Shown here piece after piece: positions 26,858-35,303 of a stretch of 35,303 nt of DNA. Positions within the stretch are counted from its first letter, which is position 1, and each line of letters starts with the position of its first letter. The stretch is from Pseudomonadota bacterium. GTDB lineage: Bacteria; Myxococcota_A; Polyangia; Haliangiales; Haliangiaceae. The translations under genes were made by a program, and so were the position numbers. Location of the stretch: assembly GCA_022360315.1 (NCBI GenBank), contig JAKSDA010000050.1, positions 1 through 35,303 on the forward strand, read 5' to 3'. Below the pieces are notes generated by a model. That model was not told the DNA's origin. It did no database searches and saw only the letters and a list, made by a program, of their open reading frames with translations.

Positions 26858-27923
26858 GGGAGGGAAAGCGGAAGCGGTGAGTCACTGGAATCCAATCCAG
26901 CAGGTCCATCTCGGACGTGCTATAGCCGTGGGTCCAGTTGTTGATGATCAGGGGACGGCCGCTGCCGCCGATCCGATCGGAGACAATGCCGATATGGTCC
27001 GGTCCGCTGCGCGACGGCAAGGTGTCCATGAAGACAATATCGCCGGGCCGCAGAGGATCTCGCTGATCGTCGATTGCTGCGCTGCGGCGTTTCCAATGCC
27101 GTTTGAAGTACGGCAACAGAGTTTTGACCCGTCGGTGGTCGATGTGCTGGTTGCCGCGCCGCTCGACCATGGGATACGAGCGCGGCGATCGACCGATATC
27201 GCGGTGTAGTTCGCGCTGCAGGTCGATGCCGGCATTGCGCACAGCGCGAATGACAACGTCGGTGCACACTCCCCGGTCGCGCGGCACATCGCCCATGGGA
27301 TAGCTGATCTCGATGTAGCCGGCCCCGTACCGCGCCCCATTGAGGACAGTTTTTTTGCCGCCGATCAGAATATCGAGCGGATCGGGGATTCCGTCGCCAT
27401 CGGAATCCCCTGGCCGGACCGCCGAGCCCCGAGCCAGCGTTTCAAAATGAGCAATGCGAAGAAACCGGGCCAGCTCGCGGCGATCACCGGGACGGAGTGC
27501 GAGCGCTGGGGGTTTTTTCTGCCAGGCCGTGGAATGGGCCAGCGGGTAGACTTTGCGCGGCCAGCCGTCGATGTACAGGACAAGAAGCCGGCGTCCGGGG
27601 TCGATGACTGCCTTGACCCCAGGATCGGTGGCGCTTGTGGGGCTGTTGTGGGTGGGTAGCTCGATCTGTACGCGGCTGTCCAGATCGGAAAAAATGCCCC
27701 GGTCCGCGACCCCGAGCGAGTCTTCCAGACGCTCCGCCTGGGCTTGATGGTCGGTTGCCAAAACCATTGTATTTCGGATTGTTGTAGGCTCGGCAGGAGG
27801 ATGAGACCGGGTTTTTTCGAGATGACTCCACAGCAGGGACAGCGAAATGGCAAGAGCGATGAGAGGAAAGGGAGTGGAACGAACAATGGCCGCCAGTGTC
27901 CTACGCAATGCAGATGAGTTCAC
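26853..27923 (-). CDS. DUF1287 cysteine-peptidase-like protein
   Basis: 356 residues, GTG start. A signal or anchor helix spans about 15-33 (FPLIALAISLSLLW). The C-terminal half is DUF1287: ISYPMGDVPRDRGVCTDVV (206-224, Cys220), HIDHRRV (260-266), then PDHIGIVSD (308-316, His310) and a closing WIPVTHRFRF. DUF1287 members are papain/NlpC-like and presumed to act on peptidoglycan in the periplasm; this function is not established. The N-terminal part has VIDPGRRLLVLYIDG (106-120), resembling the first strands of YkuD domains, and a DSDGDGIPD loop (173-181) typical of calcium-binding repeats. Family members are usually about 200 residues, so the N-terminal part is extra. It heads the leftward cluster, 90 bases before the VWA-FHA gene. 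Confidence 0.78.
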   Translation of the reverse strand: MNSSALRRTLAAIVRSTPFPLIALAISLSLLWSHLEKTRSHPPAEPTTIRNTMVLATDHQAQAERLEDSLGVADRGIFSDLDSRVQIELPTHNSPTSATDPGVKAVIDPGRRLLVLYIDGWPRKVYPLAHSTAWQKKPPALALRPGDRRELARFLRIAHFETLARGSAVRPGDSDGDGIPDPLDILIGGKKTVLNGARYGAGYIEISYPMGDVPRDRGVCTDVVIRAVRNAGIDLQRELHRDIGRSPRSYPMVERRGNQHIDHRRVKTLLPYFKRHWKRRSAAIDDQRDPLRPGDIVFMDTLPSRSGPDHIGIVSDRIGGSGRPLIINNWTHGYSTSEMDLLDWIPVTHRFRFPSR

Positions 27924-28001
27924 GCCGCTATCGAACGGATGGTCACCAGGCTGGGTCTGCCAGTGACAGAGTCGCGAGCGCAGCTCGATCCGACGGCGAA
28001 A

Positions 28002-28031
28002 TTGACCAGACCTCGGACCAGGCGCTATGAT
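28002..28031 (+). promoter_or_regulatory. Sigma70-type promoter
   Basis: TTGACC (28002-28007), an 18-base spacer, and TATGAT (28026-28031). Both boxes differ from consensus by one base. It would start transcription near 28038, about 38 bases before the ATG at 28076. It is the best promoter seen in the window. Confidence 0.6.
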
Positions 28032-28075
28032 CAGCTGCGATTGCGCGGCCCACCTCTCGATCGGGAATTGCTGCT

Positions 28076-28450
28076 ATGAGTGAGTACAAAGATTTCACCT
28101 CCCTGCCTCCGGACAAAGAACGGCAATTCGTCGTCTACGAGAAACGGACGGTCGAGTCATCCAAAAAGGCGATGTTGTTCGGAATCGTCATCTCGGCCGT
28201 TTTTGCGGTCGTCGTCGTGATCGTCGTGTTCAGCTTCCCACCCCCCGAAAACAAGATGGCACACGACGACATGGGCATGCTGAAGCGAGCGACGCCCAAG
28301 GACAACGCCTCTCCGTCAGCTCCCGCTGTCAATCCCCCCGCCGATGTCGCGCCCACCGATACTCAGCCAGCCGACAGCCCGGCCGGCGATAGCCAGCCCG
28401 CCAATACAACGTCCGATACACCGGACCAGGACCCAGACGAAGCGCAGTAG
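28076..28450 (+). CDS. Small single-pass membrane protein
   Basis: 124 residues. A charged N-terminus (about 1-34) is followed by one membrane helix (about 35-57, AMLFGIVISAVFAVVVVIVVF). The remaining ~65 residues are rich in Pro, Ala, Asp and Thr, disordered, and probably periplasmic. The ribosome site is weak, but a good sigma70-type promoter lies just upstream. No family is recognised. It is separated from pdxH by about 105 bases, so a shared transcript is possible. It could be a small envelope or accessory protein. The divergent neighbour is the DUF1287 gene, whose start is 152 bases away. Confidence 0.65.
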   Translation: MSEYKDFTSLPPDKERQFVVYEKRTVESSKKAMLFGIVISAVFAVVVVIVVFSFPPPENKMAHDDMGMLKRATPKDNASPSAPAVNPPADVAPTDTQPADSPAGDSQPANTTSDTPDQDPDEAQ

Positions 28451-28555
28451 AGGGCAGCTCGGCTCTCGGCTCGGCACGGCTCCACATCGCAAACTGCAGT
28501 AGAACGTGGCACTCTTGCTGCCCGCGTAGCGCGGCAAGGCAAAGGAGACGCGATC

Positions 28556-29203
28556 ATGTCCGACGAGGTGTTTGCAGAGCTGCGAGAGGAATACCCCGGC
28601 GAGCCGCTGACCAGAGAATCGGCCGACCCGAACCCGGTCGTGCAGTTCGGCCGCTGGTTTGACGACGCGGTCAGGGCCGATATCCGCCTGGCCAATGGGA
28701 TGACCCTTGCGACCGTGGGACCGGATGGTCAGCCATCGGCGCGAATCGTGCTACTCAAGGGCTACGACGACCAGGGCTTTGTTTTCTACACCAACTACGA
28801 TAGCCGCAAGGGCCGAGAATTGGCCGAATCTCCCCTGGCTGCTCTGCTTTTCTGGTGGATGCCGCTCCAGCGACAAGTCCGCATCGAAGGCCGCGTCCAC
28901 AAAGTGACCCCGGCAACGTCGGATGAGTACTTCCGCAGCCGTCCCCGCGCGAGCAATATGAGCGCCATGGCATCCCCGCAGAGCCAGACCGTCCCCGACC
29001 GGCAATGGCTCGAGAGGCGCGTCGCCACTCTGGAAACCGAGTGGGATGGTCGCGATCTGGTCCGGCCAGACAACTGGGGCGGATATCGGCTGGTCCCTCG
29101 GCGCTTCGAGTTCTGGCAAGGACGAGCCGATCGGCTTCACGATCGGCTCGGATACTACAGGCATCACGACCGATCGTGGACCATCGAACGCTTTGCTCCG
29201 TGA
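28556..29203 (+). CDS. pdxH: Pyridoxine/pyridoxamine 5'-phosphate oxidase
   Basis: 215 residues, the standard length. It oxidises pyridoxine or pyridoxamine 5'-phosphate to pyridoxal 5'-phosphate with FMN and oxygen, in the cytoplasm. Signatures: [10 protein letters not shown] (62-71, FMN site), [12 protein letters not shown] (78-89), FRSRPRAS (126-133), the [11 protein letters not shown] segment (171-181) and [14 protein letters not shown] (184-197), the conserved substrate and dimer motif. AGGAG at 28543-28547 sets the ATG 28556 start at a good distance. It is a core metabolic gene, and I do not infer a link to the kinases nearby. Confidence 0.95.
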   Translation: MSDEVFAELREEYPGEPLTRESADPNPVVQFGRWFDDAVRADIRLANGMTLATVGPDGQPSARIVLLKGYDDQGFVFYTNYDSRKGRELAESPLAALLFWWMPLQRQVRIEGRVHKVTPATSDEYFRSRPRASNMSAMASPQSQTVPDRQWLERRVATLETEWDGRDLVRPDNWGGYRLVPRRFEFWQGRADRLHDRLGYYRHHDRSWTIERFAP

Positions 29204-29286
29204 CAAGAGATGTCGTAGTCCTGGATTATACTACTCAGACTTCGTCGTACAAAGTTCTACAGGTACCGCGTGGTGTCACCTAACTC

Positions 29287-29339
29287 CTTACCCTGGCACA
29301 TTTTTTTTGGACTGCGAGTTACAGTCAGGGTGAGTTTTT
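29287..29339 (+). terminator. Large imperfect hairpin followed by a T-run
   Basis: CTTACCCTG (29287-29295) can pair with CAGGGTGAG (29326-29334), eight of nine positions, across a 30-base loop that itself contains ACTG/CAGT. TTTTT follows directly (29335-29339). It may be the terminator of pdxH or a leader structure of the downstream kinase gene. The long loop lowers confidence. Confidence 0.35.
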
Positions 29340-29377
29340 GCTACTTAATTACCGCTGTGCCTGGTTAAATCGGCAGT

Positions 29378-30916
29378 ATGGGAGGTTCACCTCCGACGAA
29401 GTCACAGAATATGCCTGCTCACCAGATCCCGATGCCTCCAACCGACGATGACGAGACCACGACTCCCCCCCCGGGGGCTGCGCCTACTCCTGACGACGAT
29501 TTTGTTTCCTCGACGATTCACACCTCAGTGGACGAGGACGAGGAGCATTCGGACAGCCTTGCTGCCGGGGATGTGATCGGTGAGTACGTTGTCAAGGAGG
29601 AGATCGGCTGGGGAGGTTGCAGCACAGTGTATTCGGCGGTTCACCGCAGAAAGGGCGTCCGGGTTGCGGTCAAAGTCATGCATCCCGGCCTCGCGCAATC
29701 GCTCAAGCAAGTGCAGCGCTTCGTGCAAGAGGCCAAGGCTCTACGGCTTATCGAGCATCCGACGATCGTCGAGGTGTACCACGTGGGATGTATGCCCGAC
29801 GGTCGTCCATTCATCGTCATGGAGTTTCTGGATGGGGTCAACCTCGGCACATTCATCCACGCCCGTGGCCGTTTTTCGCCCGCTGAGGCGCTGGAGATCC
29901 TCGCTCCGATCAGCGAGGCGCTAAATCTGGCCCACGAGGCCGGTATCGTCCATCGCGATGTCAAGGCCAGCAACATCATCATCGTGGATAGAGACAACGA
30001 GCGAGAGGTCAAGCTGCTGGACTTTGGCATCGCCAAACTGGTCAATGTCGGCTCCGGTGCCATGCAGACTACAGTCGGCCACATACTCGGCTCACCGCAT
30101 TCCATGGCGCCAGAGCAGATCCGCGGCCAGCGGATCGATGGACGTACAGATGTCTATGCTCTGGGTGCGCTGCTGTATCGTCTTTTGACCGGCAAGCATC
30201 CCTTCGAGGGCGCCGATGCGCTCGCCCTGACCAGGATGCACGTTCACACGCCGCCACCGCCGCCCAGTCAATCCGCTCCAGTATCGCCGGCCCTCGACGC
30301 AGTTGTGCGCCGGGCCATGGAGAAAGATCCCGATCACCGCTACGACACGGTCGCTGCATTCGTCGGTGCCCTGGAAAACGCGATCGGCAACGTTCCGGCC
30401 GTGGCCGAGGCCAGTGCTCGCGCCATAGGCATCTACGTCGATGGCCGGGTAGAAGCGGGCAGCGAGGCGGATGACGAATTACACGACGACCTCATGAACA
30501 TTCTCGACATCGCCGAGGAAGCGTTCGAGAAGCATCAATTCCTGATCCCCCTGCAGACTGGCAACGCCATTCTGGGCGTTCTTTTGGTTGCCCAATGGGA
30601 CACGGAAGAGGCGGCGCGGGGGCGTGCGATGGATGTGGCTGCCGAGCTGGAACAAGCCATGGGCACCCGGCCGGAGGCAGATGATCGCATCGACGTGAAC
30701 CTGTGTTTGCACATCGCTGATGCGGATGTGCGCGCTGCGAGCGATTGCCCCGAGGTCACTGGCGGCCCGATCGTCGACGTCGGTGCCTGGGCCCCGCAAG
30801 AGACCATGGACGGGGTATGTGCGACCCCAGAAACACTGGGCTTTGCGGCTGGCTCTCGCGATCGCACTGCGCGCTCCTACGTGCGCATCGGCTCACGGCG
30901 CGGCTCGACTCTGTAG
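29378..30916 (+). CDS. Ser/Thr kinase with cyclase-like C-terminal domain
   Basis: 512 residues. The first ~65 are acidic and Pro/Thr-rich. The kinase domain spans about 68-335: EIGWGGCSTV (75-84, Gly-rich loop with Trp and Cys changes), Lys99, HRD (192-194, followed by VKASN in place of the usual LKPEN), DFG (215-217) and MAPEQ. After it (about 345-500) is a domain that resembles class III nucleotide cyclase modules in layout (GIYVDGRVEAG, a long helix, later PIVDVGAW), but I cannot see the catalytic metal Asp pair. It may be a degenerate sensor. No membrane helix is seen, so it is cytoplasmic. The start may be ATG 29378 (no ribosome site) or ATG 29411. GGAGGTTCACCTCC lies directly after the first ATG. 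Its 3' end overlaps the opposing kinase gene by 24 bases. Confidence 0.82.
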   Translation: MGGSPPTKSQNMPAHQIPMPPTDDDETTTPPPGAAPTPDDDFVSSTIHTSVDEDEEHSDSLAAGDVIGEYVVKEEIGWGGCSTVYSAVHRRKGVRVAVKVMHPGLAQSLKQVQRFVQEAKALRLIEHPTIVEVYHVGCMPDGRPFIVMEFLDGVNLGTFIHARGRFSPAEALEILAPISEALNLAHEAGIVHRDVKASNIIIVDRDNEREVKLLDFGIAKLVNVGSGAMQTTVGHILGSPHSMAPEQIRGQRIDGRTDVYALGALLYRLLTGKHPFEGADALALTRMHVHTPPPPPSQSAPVSPALDAVVRRAMEKDPDHRYDTVAAFVGALENAIGNVPAVAEASARAIGIYVDGRVEAGSEADDELHDDLMNILDIAEEAFEKHQFLIPLQTGNAILGVLLVAQWDTEEAARGRAMDVAAELEQAMGTRPEADDRIDVNLCLHIADADVRAASDCPEVTGGPIVDVGAWAPQETMDGVCATPETLGFAAGSRDRTARSYVRIGSRRGSTL

Positions 30917-33900
30917 CGTACTCAAGCAGTGCTGGATGCGTACCTCGATGAGGTGCGAAGCGGTGCGACAGACGTCGAGCGCCTCGTTCAGCATGGCGGT
31001 TGCGATTTCGGTGTGGCCGTCGCGCAGCGCGACCAGGCCTCCGATCTCGATCACCTCGGCGATCTCGAATGGCTGGGCGATGGACTCGGCGCGTTGCTTC
31101 AGGGTTCGCCATGCCGATTCGGAGAAGGAGCGGGTTGCCATTCTGACCATGTGGTAGAACAGTTCTTCAGTCTCGATGAACAGGGCATCGAGTTGTCCGT
31201 TCACCCGGGCACGACTCTGCGTGGCTTCGATTTGTTCGGTGACCTCGGTGGTTTCGCGCAAGCGCCCGGCAAATACCAGGAGCCGCGCCTTGAGAAGCAT
31301 GGTGCTCGGTTTGGGCGAATTGCTCGGCTCGATTTCCAGTGCCCGGCCAAGCGGCGTCTCGGCCGATTCGAGATCGCCCGCGTAGTAGTAGAGCTCGGCC
31401 AGGTTGTATGCGCACATGTATTCGAGCTGGCTCAGACCGATATCACGGCCGATCTGGCGACAGCGCAGACAGTCCTGGGCGGCCCGCTTCACGTCCTTGC
31501 GCAGGATCCAAAGGACGTAGCGATTGTTGAGTGCACCGGCCAGATGCAGCTTGTCGCCGCGTTCTTCGCACAGGGCGATGACGCGATCAAAGGTGTGCTG
31601 GGCCTGTTCTTGTCGGTTGACCAGAGTGCATAGAGCAGCGATCAAAAGCAGCGCGATGACCAGTGTTTCATAGCCGGGATCGCCGAGGTCTGCCGCCTGG
31701 CTGGCTGCTCGCTCGAGCAGGCGTTGCGACTCCTCCCACTTGCGAAAGCGGTATTTTGCCCGACCCAGGCCCAGACAGAGCCGGGCTTCGATGAGTGGCG
31801 TGGCGGCACCGGCGGCCAGAGTTTGCGCCTGTTCGACCAGGGTCGTTGACTTGCGGTAGTCCTGCATCCAGTCGAGGACCGTAGCCTGATCGAGAATCTG
31901 CTCGACCTCGGCGCCGGAGTCGCCGAGCTGGCGCGCGATCGCGCGGGCCCGATCGAGATCGTTGAGGGCGTCCTCGTATCGGCTCAATCGGTAGCGCATC
32001 AGGCCGCGGCCGTTGTATGCGCGCATTCGGCTGTGCTGATCGCTGTCGTCGAGCCGGCCCAGGGCGCGCGAGTACATCAGCTCGGCGTCGACATAGCTGT
32101 GCCGATTGGCCGCCTGATCGGCCAGGTCGAGATAGAGCGCAGAAGCTGTTTTCTCAAGGCCGCTCTGAGCGGCATGACGGGCCAGCCGGGGCAGACGCTG
32201 TTGATCCGGGATGGCGTCGGTGTCGTGGTAATAGCGGAATGCCGCGCCGTGGATTCGCTGGCGCAGGACCCCGGGGGTGGACTGGGCGACGTGGTCGCGG
32301 ATCAGCTGATGCCGAAAGCCGAATCGGCCGTCCTGATGAGTGACCAGGAGACCCTGCGACAACAGGCGGTGAATGCCGACCTGCGCGTCGAGAGGAAAGG
32401 CATCGCCCAGACCCTGGGCCTCGAGTTCGGCGAGCACACCTTCGACTTCGGCCACGGTGAACGCGACGCTCAGCTGGGCGACCAGCCGCGCATGCGCGGC
32501 CAATCCCGGTGGCAAGGTGGCCAGTTCGCGCTCGGCCAGCCATTCCACTTTGGGCAGATCGACCAGCTGCTCGAGCTCGTCGTGGGCCAGATACCAGGAC
32601 TCACCGCGGGCGTGCTGTCGGATCAAGCCATGGCGCTTGATCCCCCGGACCAGTTCGACCAGGAGAAGCGGGCTGCCGCGGGTTTGCTCGACCATTTGGT
32701 CGATGCTCTCTTGCGACACGTTCTCGGCAGGTCGCAGCAAGTGCCGGCACAGCTCAGCTGCGCTCTTGCTCGACAGCGGAGGCAGCCAGATCCGGTCGGC
32801 ACGGGCTGCTCTTCGCGCCCACGCCGGGCGAGCATTTTCGAAACTCGGGTCGGCCAACACGCATACCCACAGCGGCGCCATGGTCTCGGCCAAGCTGGCG
32901 TACTCCAGAACATCCAGCGTGATGTCATCGGCATAATGGGCGCCGTCGAGGACCAGGCATACCTTGCGCTCTTGGCACAGGGCACGCAGTGCTTCTCCAG
33001 CGGCGCGGGTCGCTGCCGAGCGCAGTGCCGTGGGAGCCGCACTGAGCTTGCGAACCTCGGGACGATCGGGCGCGATCCAGCCCAGGGCCAGGGCCGCTGC
33101 CGGCCATACTTCTACGCCCAGGCCCGAGCCCAACCGAGAGACCAGCAAATCCCGGCCGCCGTCGGGCGGCGCCTGGCGCGGCAGGTCGAGAACTGCGCGG
33201 AGAAGAACCCGCAGGGTCTCGTTGCTCTCGCCTCCCAGGGGCTCCCGTGCGCGCAACTGGATGACGTGTACGGTGGGCAGCAAGTCGTGCAACCTGGCCA
33301 GTACGGCAGCACACAGGTGGCTCTTGCCGTGGCCGGGTTCAGACAGCACGGTCGCGATGGTCGGCCTGGATTCATGAAGCGCCGTTGTCGCGCTTGCCAA
33401 GAGCTGATTCAGTGGCTCGTCGCGGCCGACCGGAGGACTCGAGTCGAGCCCCAGTACCGGGCTGTCGGACTCCATATATGTATCGGAAGGCGCTTTTCGA
33501 ACCACACCTGCGCGCACGTCGATGGTTCGCATGTCGGCCAGCATGTCGGCTGCGGCCACGGTAAAGAGCAACCCCGACTGGTCAGTGGGCCGGGGAAAGC
33601 GGTCCTTCTGCGTCGTGGCAGCGCTGAAAATGCGCAGTGAGCCGTCTCGGCGCCGGCGTACCCGCACCCGGTCGTAATCGATCAGTGCCCGGACACAGAG
33701 AGCTTGACCCATCAACGCCAGGGCGCTGTCCACTGCGCGCTGGACTGGATTACCGCTCGACTCCAGCCCAAAAACTGCCGCACATCGTTTCCCTTCAACA
33801 GCGATCAACTGGCCGCCGAGAGAGTTGAGGGCTCGCTTGATCTTGCCCGTGCCGGCCGTGGCCTCGAAGAAGAGCAAGGCCATGTACTGACGTTCGCTGC

Positions 33901-35104
33901 CGGCCGGCGCGGTCGCCGCGCGCGCGGCCGCAACTCCGTGCAAAACCGGGGAAGCTGCCAGGTCCGGCTGTCCCGGCGAGAGCGGCAGAGCAACCGCTAC
34001 ATCGGAACCGGCCCGGCCGGGCCGGCGTCGACCGCGCCGAGCCGGCCGGGAACGCTCTGTCTGGCCACGCGGTGCCGAGCAGCCGGGCGAACCGATGATT
34101 TGAGCATCGGCGTGGGAGTGAGCTGCGGGCGATCGATGGTGATCGGCTGCCTCGACTCGTCGATGTGAGCGCCTGGGATGTTCGGCAGCGCGGGTCAGGG
34201 CTCTTTTGAGCCCCTTGACACTGGTGTACCGGCGCGATGGATCTTTGGCCAGACAGCGCAGGAGCACTTCGTCGAACACCGGCTCGACCCTGGCGATTCG
34301 CGATGGTCGAGGGGGTCGCTGTGCGATATGCGCTTCTTGCACCTCCGTGGCAGGACCGTAGAAGGGCGGACGGGTGGTCAACATCTCGTAGAGCACGACG
34401 CCAATGGCGTAGATGTCTGAACGCAGATCGATGTCGGACCGCCCCTCACATTGCTCGGGCGACATATACTCGGGCGTGCCGATCGCCATGCCCTGCGCAG
34501 TGTGTTCCGACACCTCGCCCGTGGCCTTGGCAATGCCGAAGTCGATCACTTTGACCACCAGTGGACGTTCGCTGAGGAATATGTTTTCCGGCTTGAGATC
34601 GCGGTGAACAAAGCCATGCTCGTGGGTCGCCTCCAGGGCGGCGAGAATCGCGTGCGCCAGGCGCAAGAACCTGGTCGTCGCCAGGGGCGCACCCCATTCG
34701 ACCAGCTTGGCATCCAGGGTGGGCAGGGTCAGGTGCTCGAAGACGAAGTACGGTGTGTCGTCATCGAGGGTGCCGGTCAGATAGAGCTCGGGGACATGGG
34801 GAGGGCCGATCATCTCCAGAGCCTGCGCTTCCAGACGCAGTCGCTCTCGTGCCATGAGGCTGGCTCGGTGGACCAGCTTGATGGCCACGGGCATATCATC
34901 AGAAGCGCGCCTGGCCGCCAGCACAATGCCGAATCCACCAAGGCCAATGACCCGACCGATACGGTAGCCGGGGATCTCGATCTCAGTCGTGAACTGGGGT
35001 TCCTCGAGCGGACCCGATACACTGGCTGAGTTGTGCGGTTGCTCGTGGGCACAGGGCGGCTCTTCGCCCATGAAGCGACGGCCGCAGATCATGCAGCGCG
35101 CCAT
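30893..35104 (-). CDS. Kinase-ATPase-TPR signalling protein
   Basis: 1403 residues. An N-terminal zinc-ribbon-like start has Cys4, Cys7, Cys18 and His20. The kinase (47-306) has GLGGFG (54-59), Lys76, HRD (167-169), DFG (188-190) and MSPEQ. A basic, Pro/Arg-rich linker follows (310-400). Residues about 405-545 look like a degenerate class III cyclase domain. An AAA/STAND-like ATPase spans about 560-850, with Walker A EPGHGKSH (589-596) and Walker B-like CLVLDGAH (716-723). About 930-1370 are tetratricopeptide repeats, including SALYLDLADQAANRHSY and RAYNGRGLMRYRL. This kinase-cyclase-ATPase-TPR layout is common in myxobacteria. It is cytoplasmic; the target is unknown. The ATG 35104 start places the cysteine cluster at the N-terminus. 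It ends facing, and overlapping, the 29378 kinase gene. Confidence 0.88.
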   Translation of the reverse strand: MARCMICGRRFMGEEPPCAHEQPHNSASVSGPLEEPQFTTEIEIPGYRIGRVIGLGGFGIVLAARRASDDMPVAIKLVHRASLMARERLRLEAQALEMIGPPHVPELYLTGTLDDDTPYFVFEHLTLPTLDAKLVEWGAPLATTRFLRLAHAILAALEATHEHGFVHRDLKPENIFLSERPLVVKVIDFGIAKATGEVSEHTAQGMAIGTPEYMSPEQCEGRSDIDLRSDIYAIGVVLYEMLTTRPPFYGPATEVQEAHIAQRPPRPSRIARVEPVFDEVLLRCLAKDPSRRYTSVKGLKRALTRAAEHPRRSHRRVEAADHHRSPAAHSHADAQIIGSPGCSAPRGQTERSRPARRGRRRPGRAGSDVAVALPLSPGQPDLAASPVLHGVAAARAATAPAGSERQYMALLFFEATAGTGKIKRALNSLGGQLIAVEGKRCAAVFGLESSGNPVQRAVDSALALMGQALCVRALIDYDRVRVRRRRDGSLRIFSAATTQKDRFPRPTDQSGLLFTVAAADMLADMRTIDVRAGVVRKAPSDTYMESDSPVLGLDSSPPVGRDEPLNQLLASATTALHESRPTIATVLSEPGHGKSHLCAAVLARLHDLLPTVHVIQLRAREPLGGESNETLRVLLRAVLDLPRQAPPDGGRDLLVSRLGSGLGVEVWPAAALALGWIAPDRPEVRKLSAAPTALRSAATRAAGEALRALCQERKVCLVLDGAHYADDITLDVLEYASLAETMAPLWVCVLADPSFENARPAWARRAARADRIWLPPLSSKSAAELCRHLLRPAENVSQESIDQMVEQTRGSPLLLVELVRGIKRHGLIRQHARGESWYLAHDELEQLVDLPKVEWLAERELATLPPGLAAHARLVAQLSVAFTVAEVEGVLAELEAQGLGDAFPLDAQVGIHRLLSQGLLVTHQDGRFGFRHQLIRDHVAQSTPGVLRQRIHGAAFRYYHDTDAIPDQQRLPRLARHAAQSGLEKTASALYLDLADQAANRHSYVDAELMYSRALGRLDDSDQHSRMRAYNGRGLMRYRLSRYEDALNDLDRARAIARQLGDSGAEVEQILDQATVLDWMQDYRKSTTLVEQAQTLAAGAATPLIEARLCLGLGRAKYRFRKWEESQRLLERAASQAADLGDPGYETLVIALLLIAALCTLVNRQEQAQHTFDRVIALCEERGDKLHLAGALNNRYVLWILRKDVKRAAQDCLRCRQIGRDIGLSQLEYMCAYNLAELYYYAGDLESAETPLGRALEIEPSNSPKPSTMLLKARLLVFAGRLRETTEVTEQIEATQSRARVNGQLDALFIETEELFYHMVRMATRSFSESAWRTLKQRAESIAQPFEIAEVIEIGGLVALRDGHTEIATAMLNEALDVCRTASHLIEVRIQHCLSTLQSRAAP

Positions 35105-35303
35105 GGTCGGCGTCCCCCTGTTGCGTCTCGGCGTCGTCGCCGGTTCATTATGGGGGGAGATTCTAGCCCGGATTATTCAGCCCGACACCTACTGTGGTCT
35201 CATCTACTGTTCTTTCACCCGCAGTGTGCGACCGAGCGGCAAGGATGGCTCAGGGTCACCGCGAATCGCTCGCCCGGCGCCGCTTTGCTGTCCTGGTCCG
35301 AGA
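35105..35303. promoter_or_regulatory. Upstream region of the kinase-ATPase-TPR gene
   Basis: 199 bases, probably the promoter region of the leftward gene. On that strand a TAGAAT box lies about 60 bases upstream of the ATG, but the matching -35 is poor. Nothing else is recognised before the window ends. Confidence 0.3.

Noticed and set aside
29294..29318. Sigma54 promoter before the kinase gene (CTGGCACA, then T-tract)
   Set aside because: No GC lies at the required distance after GG.

Overview
The window looks like a chromosomal piece of a high-GC, predatory-type or myxobacteria-like member of the former Deltaproteobacteria (Myxococcota and relatives). This is an inference from gene content: three very different Hanks-type Ser/Thr kinases (one tandem, one kinase-ATPase-TPR), a VWA-FHA membrane protein, DUF4407, a HEAT-repeat protein of a type common in myxobacteria, and the holB-ricT pair. 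No rRNA, tRNA, insertion sequence or CRISPR array was seen.

Layout. Positions 1-3300 hold a leftward, broken eCIS-core (DUF4157-type) polymorphic-toxin-like gene, whose HELVHAAQ zinc motif lies in a different frame from its N-terminus. A small, tightly coupled downstream gene follows and could be its immunity partner. Positions 3.4-3.9 kb carry a small secreted protein and what looks like a frameshifted small lipoprotein. Positions 4-11.5 kb are core-like: ricT (PSP1 domain, with a huge disordered N-terminus) and holB leftward; a PLP aminotransferase, a DUF5924/DUF2914 membrane protein and a HEAT-repeat protein rightward. Positions 11.5-14.7 kb carry a leftward overlapping pair: a soluble unknown and a polytopic membrane unknown. 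At 15-16.6 kb is a DUF4407 membrane/coiled-coil protein. At 16.8-21.2 kb is a 1474-residue membrane-anchored tandem kinase plus P-loop ATPase, preceded by a short intergenic array of about 41-bp repeats.

Positions 21.7-27.9 kb form a leftward five-gene cluster that appears dedicated to the cell envelope. In transcription order it encodes a DUF1287 cysteine-peptidase-like protein, a VWA-TM-FHA protein, a two-domain amidase_2 / M23-like peptidoglycan hydrolase, a small membrane protein and an outer-membrane beta-barrel-like protein. Positions 28-29.2 kb hold a small membrane protein and pdxH. Positions 29.4-35.1 kb hold two convergent kinase genes whose 3' ends overlap: a kinase with a cyclase-like tail, and a kinase-cyclase-like-ATPase-TPR protein.

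How they may work together (inference): the cytoplasmic FHA domain of the VWA protein could read threonine phosphorylation by nearby kinases and pass a signal across the inner membrane to periplasmic VWA and peptidoglycan-acting partners. This envelope cluster, bracketed by kinases, is the best candidate here for an undescribed system. The broken eCIS-core toxin locus and the unknown membrane/soluble pair are next.
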